Assembly (NCBI GenBank): GCA_963580285.1
Contig: OY757010.1
Span: forward strand, 148,662,675 to 148,726,674
Direction: 5' to 3'
DNA length: 64,000 nt
Source of the DNA: Lucinisca nassula
Lineage: Eukaryota > Mollusca > Bivalvia > Lucinida > Lucinidae
Shown here: in pieces, positions 54,134-63,530 of the stretch
Layout of the letters: every line of letters starts with the position of its first letter
Position numbering within the stretch: the first letter of the stretch is position 1
Position numbers and translations under genes: made by a program
The notes under the pieces: model-generated
What the model was told of the DNA's origin: nothing
Database searches by the model: none
What the model saw: the letters and a program-made list of their open reading frames with translations, nothing else

Positions 54134-55000
54134 AAGTCTTTAAAATGTCACACTGTCCCCCAACACACGCTTTTAATGAGATGTACCAGGCAGAAAGCGC
54201 AAATATCGCATAGTCTGAAGCCAATGTCCAGACGAGCCTGCGCATTTGCATAGTCTCACCTGGACCTTCACAGTACGATGCCTATATAAAGCATGAAGAC
54301 TAACCACATCAGGTCGTCGCGCATGCGCATTTAAACCTATGGGCATAATGCTATATTACATTTTCTCATAAACAGGTGAAAAGGATACAACTTAAGAGGG
54401 CTTAAAGGGAAGCAAATCTGTAAAAATGTCCAAAAGGGATCGATCCTTAAAGGAAAGAAATTGCTCCTGAGGAGCAAATTCTTTCATTTAAGAGTATATT
54501 TTTTCATTTTTTTTTGTGGGAAATGCTACACAGGAAACCGAAGAAGTCACTGAGTTGTCTCTCTTGTTAAAATGGCGGGAAAAAGTATTTTTCCCCTCAA
54601 AATAGTCAACCAATTCCTGATTTAATTGTATTCTGATATAATGGCAAAAAGCGCTGACTTAAGCACAAAGTATCTTGCTGCTGTTCCCAACCCATGTCAC
54701 ACGTGAGAATCCATATCTTGATAAAGTGGTCAGGTGATTTCAACCACTTCTTGTTCAAAATCGGCTCGAATTTAGAGAACAGTTTTAACAACCTTAAAAC
54801 CCAAAGCCGAGATTCAAAACAACTTCTTTAAGTAAATCGGTGCGATTCTAATAAGTACACATAAAACACATTGTCAAAATAAAAGAAAGTTTCCCCTAGC
54901 TATTTCTTAAATTGAGCTATGACTAGGTACTTAAGAATGTGTTCGACTTAACCATGGTAAGAGACTCATCGGTGTTCGAGTCATTGGAGCTTCACCATAT
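54134..55000. other. Downstream region of F, shared with E
   Basis: Closely matches 49583-50120 and 50320-50760. It includes a GC-rich hairpin fragment (54225-54260) and a SINE-C-like remnant (54670-54795). No gene. Confidence 0.6.
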
Positions 55001-55660
55001 GTTATACTATGAGCCGTGACAAGTGAAAATGTTTCTTCAGAAATGTAATCACAGCGACCGCGCAGTCTGAGCGGGGTCATTGAAGCTTCACTGAATGTTA
55101 CACAATGAGCCGCGACAAGTGAAAATGTGTCTTCAGACATGTGATCACAGCAACCGCACAGTCAGATTGGAGTCGTTAAAGCTGCACTAAATGTTACACT
55201 ATGATCCGTTACAAGTGAAAATGTGTCTTAAGACACGTATCAACAGCAACCGCGCAGTCTGATTGGAAAGCTGCACTATATGTTACATTATGATCCGTTA
55301 CAAATGAAAATATATCTTAAGACACGTATCAACAGCAACCGCGCAGTCTGGTTTGAGTCATTTAAGCTTCACTATATGTTAAACTGTGAACTGTGGCTAT
55401 ATGTTAAACTACGAACTGTGACAAGTGAAAATGTGTCTTCAGAGAAGTGCCCACATCAACCGCGCTGTCTGATTGGATTCATTGAAGCTTCACTATGAGC
55501 CGTGGCAAGTGATAATGTGTCTTAAGACATGTATCAAGAGCTACCGCGCAGTCTGATTTGGAGTCATTGAAGCTTACTATGTTACACAATGAGCCGCGAC
55601 AAGTGTAAATGTGTCTAAGACATGTGCGCACGGCATCCGCGCAGTCTGAGTCATAGTTGA
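55000..55660. repeat. ~95-bp minisatellite, longest array
   Basis: About seven units with 'gagccgtgacaagtgaaaat', 'cgcgcagtctgatt' and 'gtcattgaagcttcac'. One partial unit ('tgaactgtggctatatgtta') is duplicated near 55385-55425. Confidence 0.88.
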
Positions 55661-55900
55661 GTTCATATCATTGCCGTCGTCTTGGTCTTCGTCATCATCA
55701 TCATCATTATTATCATCGGTAGCAACAGCAGCATGCACAAGCAACAGCAGCAACAGTAACAACAACAACATCGGAAACGTCATAATTATCATCATCGTCA
55801 TCATCATCAGCAGCAGCTGCAGCAGTTACAGCTGCAGAAACATCATAATCATCATCATCAAGAACATCACCATCGTCGTCATCATGACAATAGAGATTAC
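55661..55900 (+). repeat. CAG/ATC trinucleotide block, copy 3
   Basis: Same order as copy 2, but the TCA tract is only about 6 units against about 32, a length difference between duplicates. Confidence 0.85.
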
Positions 55901-55914
55901 GCCCTCTGCCACAT

Positions 55915-56220
55915 ACATACAAGTTTCTTTGTTTGTATTAGAGTTTTACGACCCAGTCAACACTATTTAGGTCATTTTTGAGCCGGTCAGTTTACCTATC
56001 CACACTTTTCCTGGGTAAGCTTGTACGTAGGCGGTTAACCAGTACAGTGCACATTCTTTCTCCAGAAACTGACAACTGCCCTTCCTGAATCAGCGGAAGG
56101 GAGAGAATGACCGTATAAAAATCAATCTCCGCGAACGAATGTTGCCGACCCAGGCAGGTATCGATCCCCGCGTCCTCCTGATCACCAGTCATTCGCGCAT
56201 CCGACTGAGCTACACAGACC
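55915..56220 (-). repeat. SINE-B copy, duplicate of 52262-52560
   Basis: Same body and left flank ('acatacaagtttctttgttt'). The right flank differs because gene remnant G follows directly. Confidence 0.82.
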
Positions 56221-56227
56221 AAGCGAT

Positions 56228-56300
56228 GTGTAAACAGAACCTCTGAACAGATTCTCCTCCTGAACACCAGACTTCAGGGTCAACGAAAACGCTACTAGAT
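56228..56300 (+). pseudogene. Gene G, remnant of subfamily II gene
   Basis: 'aacagaacctctgaacagat' and 'caccagacttcagggtcaac' match codons 17-44 of gene F with several changes and one early stop (TAG at 56295-56297). About 73 bases only; neither promoter nor 3' hairpin survives. It implies that another subfamily II gene once followed F. Confidence 0.75.
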
Positions 56301-56589
56301 GGGATTTTTCACAAGCTTATGCCGAAGACAGGGACTGTGCTAAAATCCAACACTAAGCAACTGACCGTTGCACATCTGCTTGACATAGGTCAGCATTCAC
56401 CCAGAAGATATAGTCCTGGACAGAATGATGGATCTGTGCTCATTCTTTGCAAACCACTTCATATTTAAAGATCAGATGAAAATAAAGTGAGAAAAAGTCT
56501 TAGGCAGTCAAGTATATACTGTCAACAAAAGAAGCAATATTTTTAAAGAACTATTTTATCACCCTACGATCCCGGAAGTACTTCTCTGG
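56301..56589. other. Spacer, nothing recognised
   Basis: No repeat or coding signal until 56540, where the block shared with 44600 begins ('tttttaaagaactatttta'). Confidence 0.45.
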
Positions 56590-56790
56590 GTGCGGTGCGA
56601 GTCGGATAGACACTATTGGTTTCACTGGGCCACAGGTCTTGAGATGTCATTTCACCTCAAAGTCGGGTAAAAGTCCCGCAAAATTGGAAGCAACGACTCA
56701 AAAATGACATATACATTGTAGACGGGGACGTTAAACCTCAAATCAAACGAACAATTTTATTTATTTATTTATTTATTTATCTATACTGTC
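56590..56790 (+). repeat. SINE-A 3' half with (TTTA)n, duplicate
   Basis: Same truncation as 44645-44840. Confidence 0.8.
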
Positions 56791-56818
56791 CGTTTTATAT
56801 ACGGGCAACAAGCAAGAG

Positions 56819-57650
56819 CTTTTCAAAAATGTTGAACAGAGGCAGGTGGGCATGTTTAGCTTTTAAAAAGGCGAGTCACGACTTCAAATCACTATTTCAG
56901 CTACTGGAAGGAATAAAAGGAGCACCCACACGCAGTAAAGCCCGCGATCGGACACCACAAAACAAAGTGTATGATAGGCTCTGCAGCGTTTGCTGGAAAT
57001 ACAGAAATTTTTGTGAAACTTGCCACAAATATTACATCAGACACAACTATAAATGGCCATCTGAAGTTATAAAATGGAATACTGTTTGTGTAATGTATGA
57101 ACTGTGGTAAGTGAAAATGTGTCTTAAGACATGTGTCCACAGCCACCGTGCAGTCTGAGTGAGTGAGTGAGTTTTAGTTTTACGTCCCACCAACAGCTGA
57201 GGTCATACGGAGACGGGACCTCGGTTTAAAGACTCATCCGAAAGTCTGGAGAAGCCCGGGATCGATCCTGCGATCCCTGGTTTACAAGGCGAGTAGCGTT
57301 ACCACTGCACCACGGGGGCTTCTACCGTGCAGTCTGATTGGAGTCATTGGAGTTTCACTATATGTTACACTGTGAGCCGTGGTAAGTGAAAATGTGTCTT
57401 AAGACATGTGCTCACAGCAGCCGCGCAGTCTGATTGGGGTCATTGAAGCTTCACTACATGTTACACTTTGAGCCACGACGAGTGTAAATGTGTCTTATGC
57501 ATCCACGCAGTCTGATCAGTGTTTTTGCTATGCGATAGTATGCAAATGGAACAATCTGTCCTGACACAGACAGACAAAACTATATTTTGGCTAAGTGGGT
57601 TTGCATGCTCATATAAGTCATATGCATTATAAAAAGAAAAATTAATAAAT
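56819..57650 (+). repeat. Duplicated block, minisatellite and SINE-D
   Basis: Counterpart of 44880-45500. A tRNA-like SINE-D has inserted at about 57155-57320. Then two minisatellite units and the shared 'cgatagtatgcaaatggaac' tail follow, up to the start of the next LINE. Confidence 0.75.
57155..57320 (-). repeat. SINE-D, tRNA-related
   Basis: Starts 'gtgagtgagtgagttttagt' (tail complement) and ends with 'gggatcgatcctgcgatccc' and 'gcgttaccactgcaccac', which on the minus strand resemble a tRNA-type head. Flanking 'cgtgcagtctga' occurs on both sides (57146-57157 and 57328-57339), a likely target duplication. Confidence 0.75.
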
Positions 57651-57654
57651 ACAT

Positions 57655-57939
57655 AGCTGTTCAAATACGGAAAACCCAGAACGTGGTCATGTGTCACGAT
57701 CGATTCAGCGTGGTATCCGGCGCGCTAATTCATTGTCATTACCGCGTACCACAGGTGCACGTACGCCAGGAACCAGCCCGGTGAAGTCTATAAATAAACA
57801 GTCTTGTGATAAAAATAACTTGCCACGTGAAAACCCGACAACAAAAACTAGCGAAACGCAGGAATCTAAAAATAGCGAAAATGTGGAAAATACAATACAA
57901 ACTAATCAGCCTTCAACAAGTAAACAAATGACGTGTTAG
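57655..57939 (+). pseudogene. LINE segment before endonuclease
   Basis: A Ser/Thr/Asn-rich, probably disordered segment in the same frame as the endonuclease, ended by TAG at 57937-57939. Either the last part of ORF1 or an ORF2 N-terminus with a nonsense change. Confidence 0.5.
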
Positions 57940-57954
57940 GTTAGCAAGGAGAAG

Positions 57955-59496
57955 GTGTTACTGAGGTTTTCGCTTTTAAATGTGCAAGGTTTAGTTAGTA
58001 AGAGGTCAAATAAGTTAAAATCACATGAAATGTTACAGATTTTTGACTCAAGTGATTTAGTTTTGGTAACGGAGTCTTGGACTGATGAACTCGCAGACAT
58101 TTCCATGAACCAGTTTGAACATTTTGCATTACATAGAAAGCATATTAAGGCAGGCAGTCGTAGGAACTCAGGGGGCATTATTCTATATATTAGGAATAAG
58201 TTTGTTACGAATGACACATTGGTATTCACAAGTGAAGATGATTTTCTGTGGGTCAAATTAAGTAAAACAGTTTTGTCATTGGACAAAGATCTGTATGTTT
58301 GTCTGTGTTATGTAATTCCGGACGATAGCAGCCGACAATCAATGATTGAAAGTAACACTTTTGATAGGTTAATGGACTCGGTTGTGCACATAGAAAATAG
58401 GTCGCAAAATGAGTGTAGCTTTCTCGTATGTGGGGACATGAATTCACGAACATCAATAAGCCCAGATTTTGTACCTGACGATGACCCGGTCCATATGTCA
58501 GTACTTCCCGACGATTATAAGCCTGATCTTGAACTGCCACGTTATTCTGAGGACAAGGGTCACACAAACAATAATGGCTTACTGTTACTTGAGTTCTGCA
58601 AACAAACTGGGTTGAGAATTATGAATGGGCGTGTTGGGGAGGATTCGGGTATAGGGCGTTACACCTTTGTTGGCAGTAGAGGATCAAGTGTAGTAGATTA
58701 TGTTTTATCGTCTCAAGATTTATTTCAAAATATATCTCATTTTGAAGTTCATGATCCAAATATTTTGTCAGATCACTGTTTGTTAACATTTACTTTCACT
58801 TTCGAAAATACAGGGGAAGGGGAGGTAACTGAAAATCAGTATGAACGGGTACAGGGTAAATATGTTTGGAATGATAATTTTAAACCAGAATACCGTAGTT
58901 TGTTGGAACAACCTGAAATTACAGAGAGATTGAGAGAGTTAAATTCTAGAATACCTTGTTGTACGGAAAATAATGAAATTAACGCATGTTTATCTGATTT
59001 AACACATGTATTGGAAGACGTGGGGTCGCCCATATTTAAGAAATCGAAAGATAACTCTTCTGAGCATCTTTTGTCCGACAAAAATGTATACCCATGGTAC
59101 GATGAAATATGTGCAGAAAAGAAATATTATTTTTTGAAAATGCTTGATAAATATAGACAATCTAAGGATGACGAATGCCGAATTGGTATGGTTAAGGCCA
59201 GGTCGGAGTATAAGTCTATATTACGTAAATGCAGATATGAATACGATAAAGATAGAACTTCATGCTTTTTAAATGCAAAATATAAAAATGCAAAAATGTT
59301 TTGGAACCTATTAAAGGAAACAGCCGGAGTAAGAACCACAAATGTTTCACTGTCTACATTTGAACAGTATTTTAAGGCAGTAAATAATCAATCAGACCCA
59401 TTTTACTCTCCAGACGAAGACATCATTTATTTTAATGAACGCTTCGAAAATGAAGAATTTAGTATTATGTTTGAAGAACTTAACATGCCCTTTTTA
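57955..59496 (+). CDS. LINE endonuclease and linker (ORF2 part 1)
   Basis: Motifs in order: 'SLLNVQGLVSKRSNKL', 'LVLVTESWTDE' (catalytic Glu), 'GGIILYIRNKF', 'SFLVCGDMNSRTS' (Asp-x-Asn), 'YTFVGSRGSSVVDYVLSS' and 'LSDHCLLTFTF' (terminal Asp-His). These define the apurinic-like endonuclease. A linker of about 240 residues follows, ending 'EELNMPFL' where the inserted element begins and supplies an early stop. The listed ORF uses a GTG near 57955; the true start is unclear. Confidence 0.85.
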
Positions 59497-61084
59497 TAGC
59501 CCCGCTTTGAAAAAGTGGGGCTATATTGGATTTGCCATGTCCTTCTGTCATTCCGTGATTCCGTTAATTTGTGTTGGCTCCATAACTTTGTATCTGCTTA
59601 ACATATTTTCATGAAACTTCACACAAATGTTAAACACCATAAGACAATGTGCAGAGCGAAGGAATTATAACTGTGGATTGCCTACTTTTGGAGTTATTGC
59701 CCTTTGAACATTTTCCGTAATTCCGTAATTCCGTAATTCCGTGATTCCGTTAATTTGTGTTGGCTCCATAACTTTGTATCTGCTTAACATATTTTCATGA
59801 AACTTCACACAAATGTTAAACACCATAAGACAATGTGCAGAGCGAAGGAATTATAACTGTGGATTGCCTACTTTTGGAGTTATTGCCCTTTGAACATTGA
59901 AAAATGGCAATTTTAATTGTGTCCGCTTCATAACTCGAAAACCGTTTGAGATATTTTTAGGAAACTTCACACAAATGTTAAGCACTATGAGACGATGTGC
60001 AGAGCGCAGGAACCATAACTCTGCATTGCTTATTTTTGGAGTTATTGCCCTTTGAACATTGAAAAATGGCAATTTTAACAGTGTCCGCTTCATAACTCGA
60101 AAACCGTTTGAGATGATTTCATGAAACTTCACACAAATGTTAAGCACTATGAGACAATGTGCAGAGCGCAAGAACCATAACTCTGGTTTTCGTATTTTCT
60201 GTGTGTCTGTCTGTGTGTCTGTCTGTGTCTGTTAACAATTTTCGTGTCCGCTCCATAACTTTAAAACCCATTCACATATTTTCATGAAACTTCACACAAA
60301 CATTAAACACCATGAGATGGTGTGCAGAGTGCAGGAACCATAACTCTGGATTGCCTAATTTTTGAGTTATTTCCCTTTGAATATTGAAAAATATCAATTT
60401 TAGCCGTCTTTGCTCGATAACTCAAAAACCGTTTGAGATAATTTTATGAAACTTCACACAAATGTAAAGCACCATATTACGTGTGCAGAGCGCAGGAACC
60501 CAAACTCTGGATTGTCTACTTTTTCAGTTATAGGCTTTTGAATATTAAAAAATGGCAATTTTAACTATGTCCGCTCCATAACCGTTTCTGATATTTTCAT
60601 GAAACTTCAAATAAATGAAAAGCATCTTGAGATGATGTGCAGAGTGCAGGAACCATAACTCTGGTTTGCCTACTTTAGGAGTTATTGCCCTTTGAACATT
60701 TAAAAAGGCAATTTTGACTGTGTCGGCTCCATAACTCACAAACCATTTGAGATATTTTCATGACACTTCACACAAGTGTAAAGCACCATGAGACAATGTG
60801 CAGAGCGCAGGAACCCTGACTCTGATTTGCCTACTTTAGGAGTTATTACCCTTTGAACATTGAAAAATGGAAGATGAAATTTAGTATAAACATGGACATT
60901 CTGGTAATGTATCATGCTCATTGAAATGAGGGACAAGGGCTCACAACTCTAAGAGTTTTTCCAGATAATGTAAAATTTTCAACAGTTATTTCTTGTTCAT
61001 AACTGTTTTCTCTGCAGCTTAAATAACTTTCTTCTCTGACAGCGCTGAAGCGGGGCTATAGTCAGATCCTCTGACAGCTCTAGT
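59497..61084. mobile_element. 1,588-bp TA-flanked element with internal minisatellite
   Basis: Begins TAGCCCCGCTTTG and near its right end has 'agcggggctatag', forming inverted ends. TA at 59495-59496 and 61085-61086. The interior is eight diverged ~150-bp units with 'tccataactttg'/'tcataactcgaaaaccgttt', 'tcatgaaacttcacacaaat', 'gtgcagagcgcaggaaccat' and 'ttattgccctttgaacatt'. No transposase. Same architecture as 1560-2530 and 16248-17521. Confidence 0.85.
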
Positions 61085-61086
61085 TA

Positions 61087-63126
61087 AGTGAAGATGTACT
61101 AAAAGCAATAGGTCAGTTACAGACAAATAAATCAGCAGGACCGGACATGTTAATTAATGATTTTTTTATTAATGGTAAAGATTTATTAAGTCCAACATTT
61201 CTTATACTGTTTAATAAACTATTCGCCATGGGGTATTTTCCGGAGCAATGGTCAGAGGGTTTTATAATTCCCCTGCATAAGAAAGGAAGCATTAATGATG
61301 TTGAAAATTACAGAGGTATAACACTTTTAAGCACATTAGGCAAGCTTTTTTCAAGAATCCTTAATAATAGATTTAATAAGAAAGGAAGCATTAATGATGT
61401 TGAAAATTACAGAGGTATAACACTTTTAAGCACATTAGGCAAGCTTTTTTCAAGAATCCTTAATAATAGACTTTCAAAATGGGCAGAGGATTATTTTATT
61501 CTTATCGAAGCCCAAGCCGGTTTCAGACCAGGTATGAGTACAGTTGACAATATTTTTGTATTACATGGCCTTATATCTCATTTCTTAAATCAAGGAAAAA
61601 AGCTGTATTGTGCGTTCATTGACTTTACCAAAGCGTTTGATTATGTAGTTCGCGATAATTTGTGGTACAAACTATTTAATTTAGGTTTAAGAGGGAATAT
61701 TTTAAATATAATTAAGTCTATGTATGAAAACGTAAAATCAAGGGTAAAATATTGCAACCAACTTGGTAATGAATTTTTTTGCTCTCTTGGCGTCCGGCAG
61801 GGTGAATGTTTATCACCTCTCTTATTTTCTTTATATTTAAATGATATTGAGGAACAATATATTAACTCTGGTTTAGATGGCTTAGATTTAAATATGTTCA
61901 AAATGTTTTTGCTGTTATATGCTGACGACATAGCCATATTTTCCAATTCAGCAGAGGAACTCCAGTCTGGTTTGAATTTGCTGTCTGATTATTGCAGAAC
62001 ATGGAAACTTAAAGTAAGCTCATCTAAAACAAAAATTTTAATATTTAGGAAAGGTGGTATACTTCCAAGAGATTTATCGTTTACTTATGGCGGGGAAATA
62101 TTAGAAATAGTTAAAAGTTTTAAATATTTAGGCATTGTTTTTACTGTAGGGGGGGGGGGGTCTTTTTCTGAAGCACAAAGCACACTAGCTGGACAAGCTC
62201 AAAAAGCCATTTTCAAAATGAACAAATATCTACAAAAATTTACTTTTATATCACCAGAGCACGTTTTTGAACTTTTTGATAAACTTATATCACCAATTTT
62301 GACATACTCATGTGAAGTATGGGGTTTTTGCCAGGCTAGCGCCATTGAACGTGTTCATATGCAGTTCAGTAAAAAGTTACTTGGTGTTAAAAAGACTGCA
62401 CAAAATGATTTTGTATACGGGGAAACTGGGCGGGTAAATTATGCAACAAAAAGACATTACATTATAATAAAATACTGGTTTAAGATTATTTCAACTCCTG
62501 AAAATAAATATATAAGAATTATTTACAATATGATGCTAAACGACCTCGAACAACTCCCAAATAAAACGAACTGGGCAGCTCTTGTGCGGAACTTATTAAT
62601 GTCTCTGGGTTTTTATGAAGTATGGTTAGCGCAAGGGGTCGGAAATATAAATATCTTTCTCTCAGAATTAAAGCAAAGACTTAGCGATACGTTTATACAA
62701 AACTGGTTTGAAAGACTTGGTAACTCTACGCGAGCCAGTTTTTATAAAACTTTTGCAAGTTTTCAATTCCAGCCTTATTTATCGAAACTTAATATATTCA
62801 AATATATACAGGCAACAAGTAGATTAAGAATGTCATCACACAGATTGGCTATTGAATCTGGTAGGTGGGCAAGACCTTGTAAAGTACCTGTTGACCAAAG
62901 AAAATGTATAAATTGTGGGGTACTGGAAGATGAATACCATTTCGTCTTAGAATGCAGACTATACAATGATTTGAGAATTAGATACATTCCTCCCTACTTT
63001 TGGAAAAGACCCAGTATGTTCAAATTTGTGGAATTGTTAAATTCATCGAATATCAATTATTTACGTAAATTAGGTACTTTCTCATATTATGCCTTTAAAC
63101 GAAGATCTGAAATTTTGTATAATTAG
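61087..63126 (+). CDS. LINE reverse transcriptase (ORF2 part 2)
   Basis: Motifs: 'NKSAGPDML', 'FIIPLHKKGS', 'NYRGITLLSTLGKLF', 'AQAGFRPGMSTVDNI', 'CAFIDFTKAFD' (catalytic Asp), 'VRQGECLSPLLFSLYLNDI', 'LLYADDIAIFS' (YADD active site) and 'FKYLGIVF'. The C-terminal part has CINCGVLEDEYHFVLEC (CxxC...HxxxxC). Open over 680 codons to TAG/TAA at 63126, so it was recently active. The 33-residue block KKGSINDVENYRGITLLSTL and on is present twice in tandem (see findings), which may inactivate the enzyme. The in-frame sequence continues upstream of the ATG at 61147, back to the insertion point. Confidence 0.88.
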   Translation, partial: SEDVLKAIGQLQTNKSAGPDMLINDFFINGKDLLSPTFLILFNKLFAMGYFPEQWSEGFIIPLHKKGSINDVENYRGITLLSTLGKLFSRILNNRFNKKGSINDVENYRGITLLSTLGKLFSRILNNRLSKWAEDYFILIEAQAGFRPGMSTVDNIFVLHGLISHFLNQGKKLYCAFIDFTKAFDYVVRDNLWYKLFNLGLRGNILNIIKSMYENVKSRVKYCNQLGNEFFCSLGVRQGECLSPLLFSLYLNDIEEQYINSGLDGLDLNMFKMFLLLYADDIAIFSNSAEELQSGLNLLSDYCRTWKLKVSSSKTKILIFRKGGILPRDLSFTYGGEILEIVKSFKYLGIVFTVGGGGSFSEAQSTLAGQAQKAIFKMNKYLQKFTFISPEHVFELFDKLISPILTYSCEVWGFCQASAIERVHMQFSKKLLGVKKTAQNDFVYGETGRVNYATKRHYIIIKYWFKIISTPENKYIRIIYNMMLNDLEQLPNKTNWAALVRNLLMSLGFYEVWLAQGVGNINIFLSELKQRLSDTFIQNWFERLGNSTRASFYKTFASFQFQPYLSKLNIFKYIQATSRLRMSSHRLAIESGRWARPCKVPVDQRKCINCGVLEDEYHFVLECRLYNDLRIRYIPPYFWKRPSMFKFVELLNSSNINYLRKLGTFSYYAFKRRSEILYN
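61276..61473 (+). repeat. 99-bp direct tandem duplication inside RT
   Basis: Two adjacent 99-bp units, starting at about 61277 and 61376, agree over at least 90 bases without a mismatch and keep the reading frame. They cover the reverse transcriptase motif between 'PLH' and 'ILNNR'. Confidence 0.92.
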
Positions 63127-63149
63127 TGTGTTAAATATGAAATGCTACA

Positions 63150-63530
63150 CATCACGATAACACATCCGTGTGACAAAGTTCATTTTTCAAGTACTTTTCC
63201 TGTGGAATTTACATACCTGTTTAGACCCCGATTTTCTCTGTACGATGTTGGGTTTGAAAAGATGCTCATCATACGGACTTGTTAACATTATGACGTGTGC
63301 GTCACATTGATGCGCACAGTATAGAATTTACATCACGAGAACATGCCTATATAATTCCCCCCTTGAACCCCACTTTTATATTTTAAAACTGGGGTTTGCT
63401 GAGGTATGCGGAGTTTTTTTTCTTCTCATTGTATGAACGGAGGCATGGAAAGCATGGATTGTGGGTACTCGTTAGAACTGACTCGCCAGGCGGCTCTAAC
63501 GGGTATCCAAGGCCTGTGTTCTTTATTTCT
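63150..63530 (+). repeat. MITE-A-type copies
   Basis: 63150 onward 'catcacgataacacatccgt' equals the left end of the insert at 38090. At 63331, CATCACGAGAACATGCCTATA starts a MITE-A whose hairpin (63456-63520) is decayed and whose right end is missing. Confidence 0.65.

Larger units (their letters stand above)
57650..63126 (+). mobile_element. CR1/Jockey-like LINE, 5' truncated, with TA-flanked insert
   Basis: Endonuclease (57955-59496) and reverse transcriptase (61087-63126) are both open but separated by a 1,588-bp element. Discounting that insert restores one continuous frame. There is no RNase H. Nothing before 57650 resembles ORF1, so the 5' end is truncated. The least decayed mobile element in the window. 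Confidence 0.85.
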
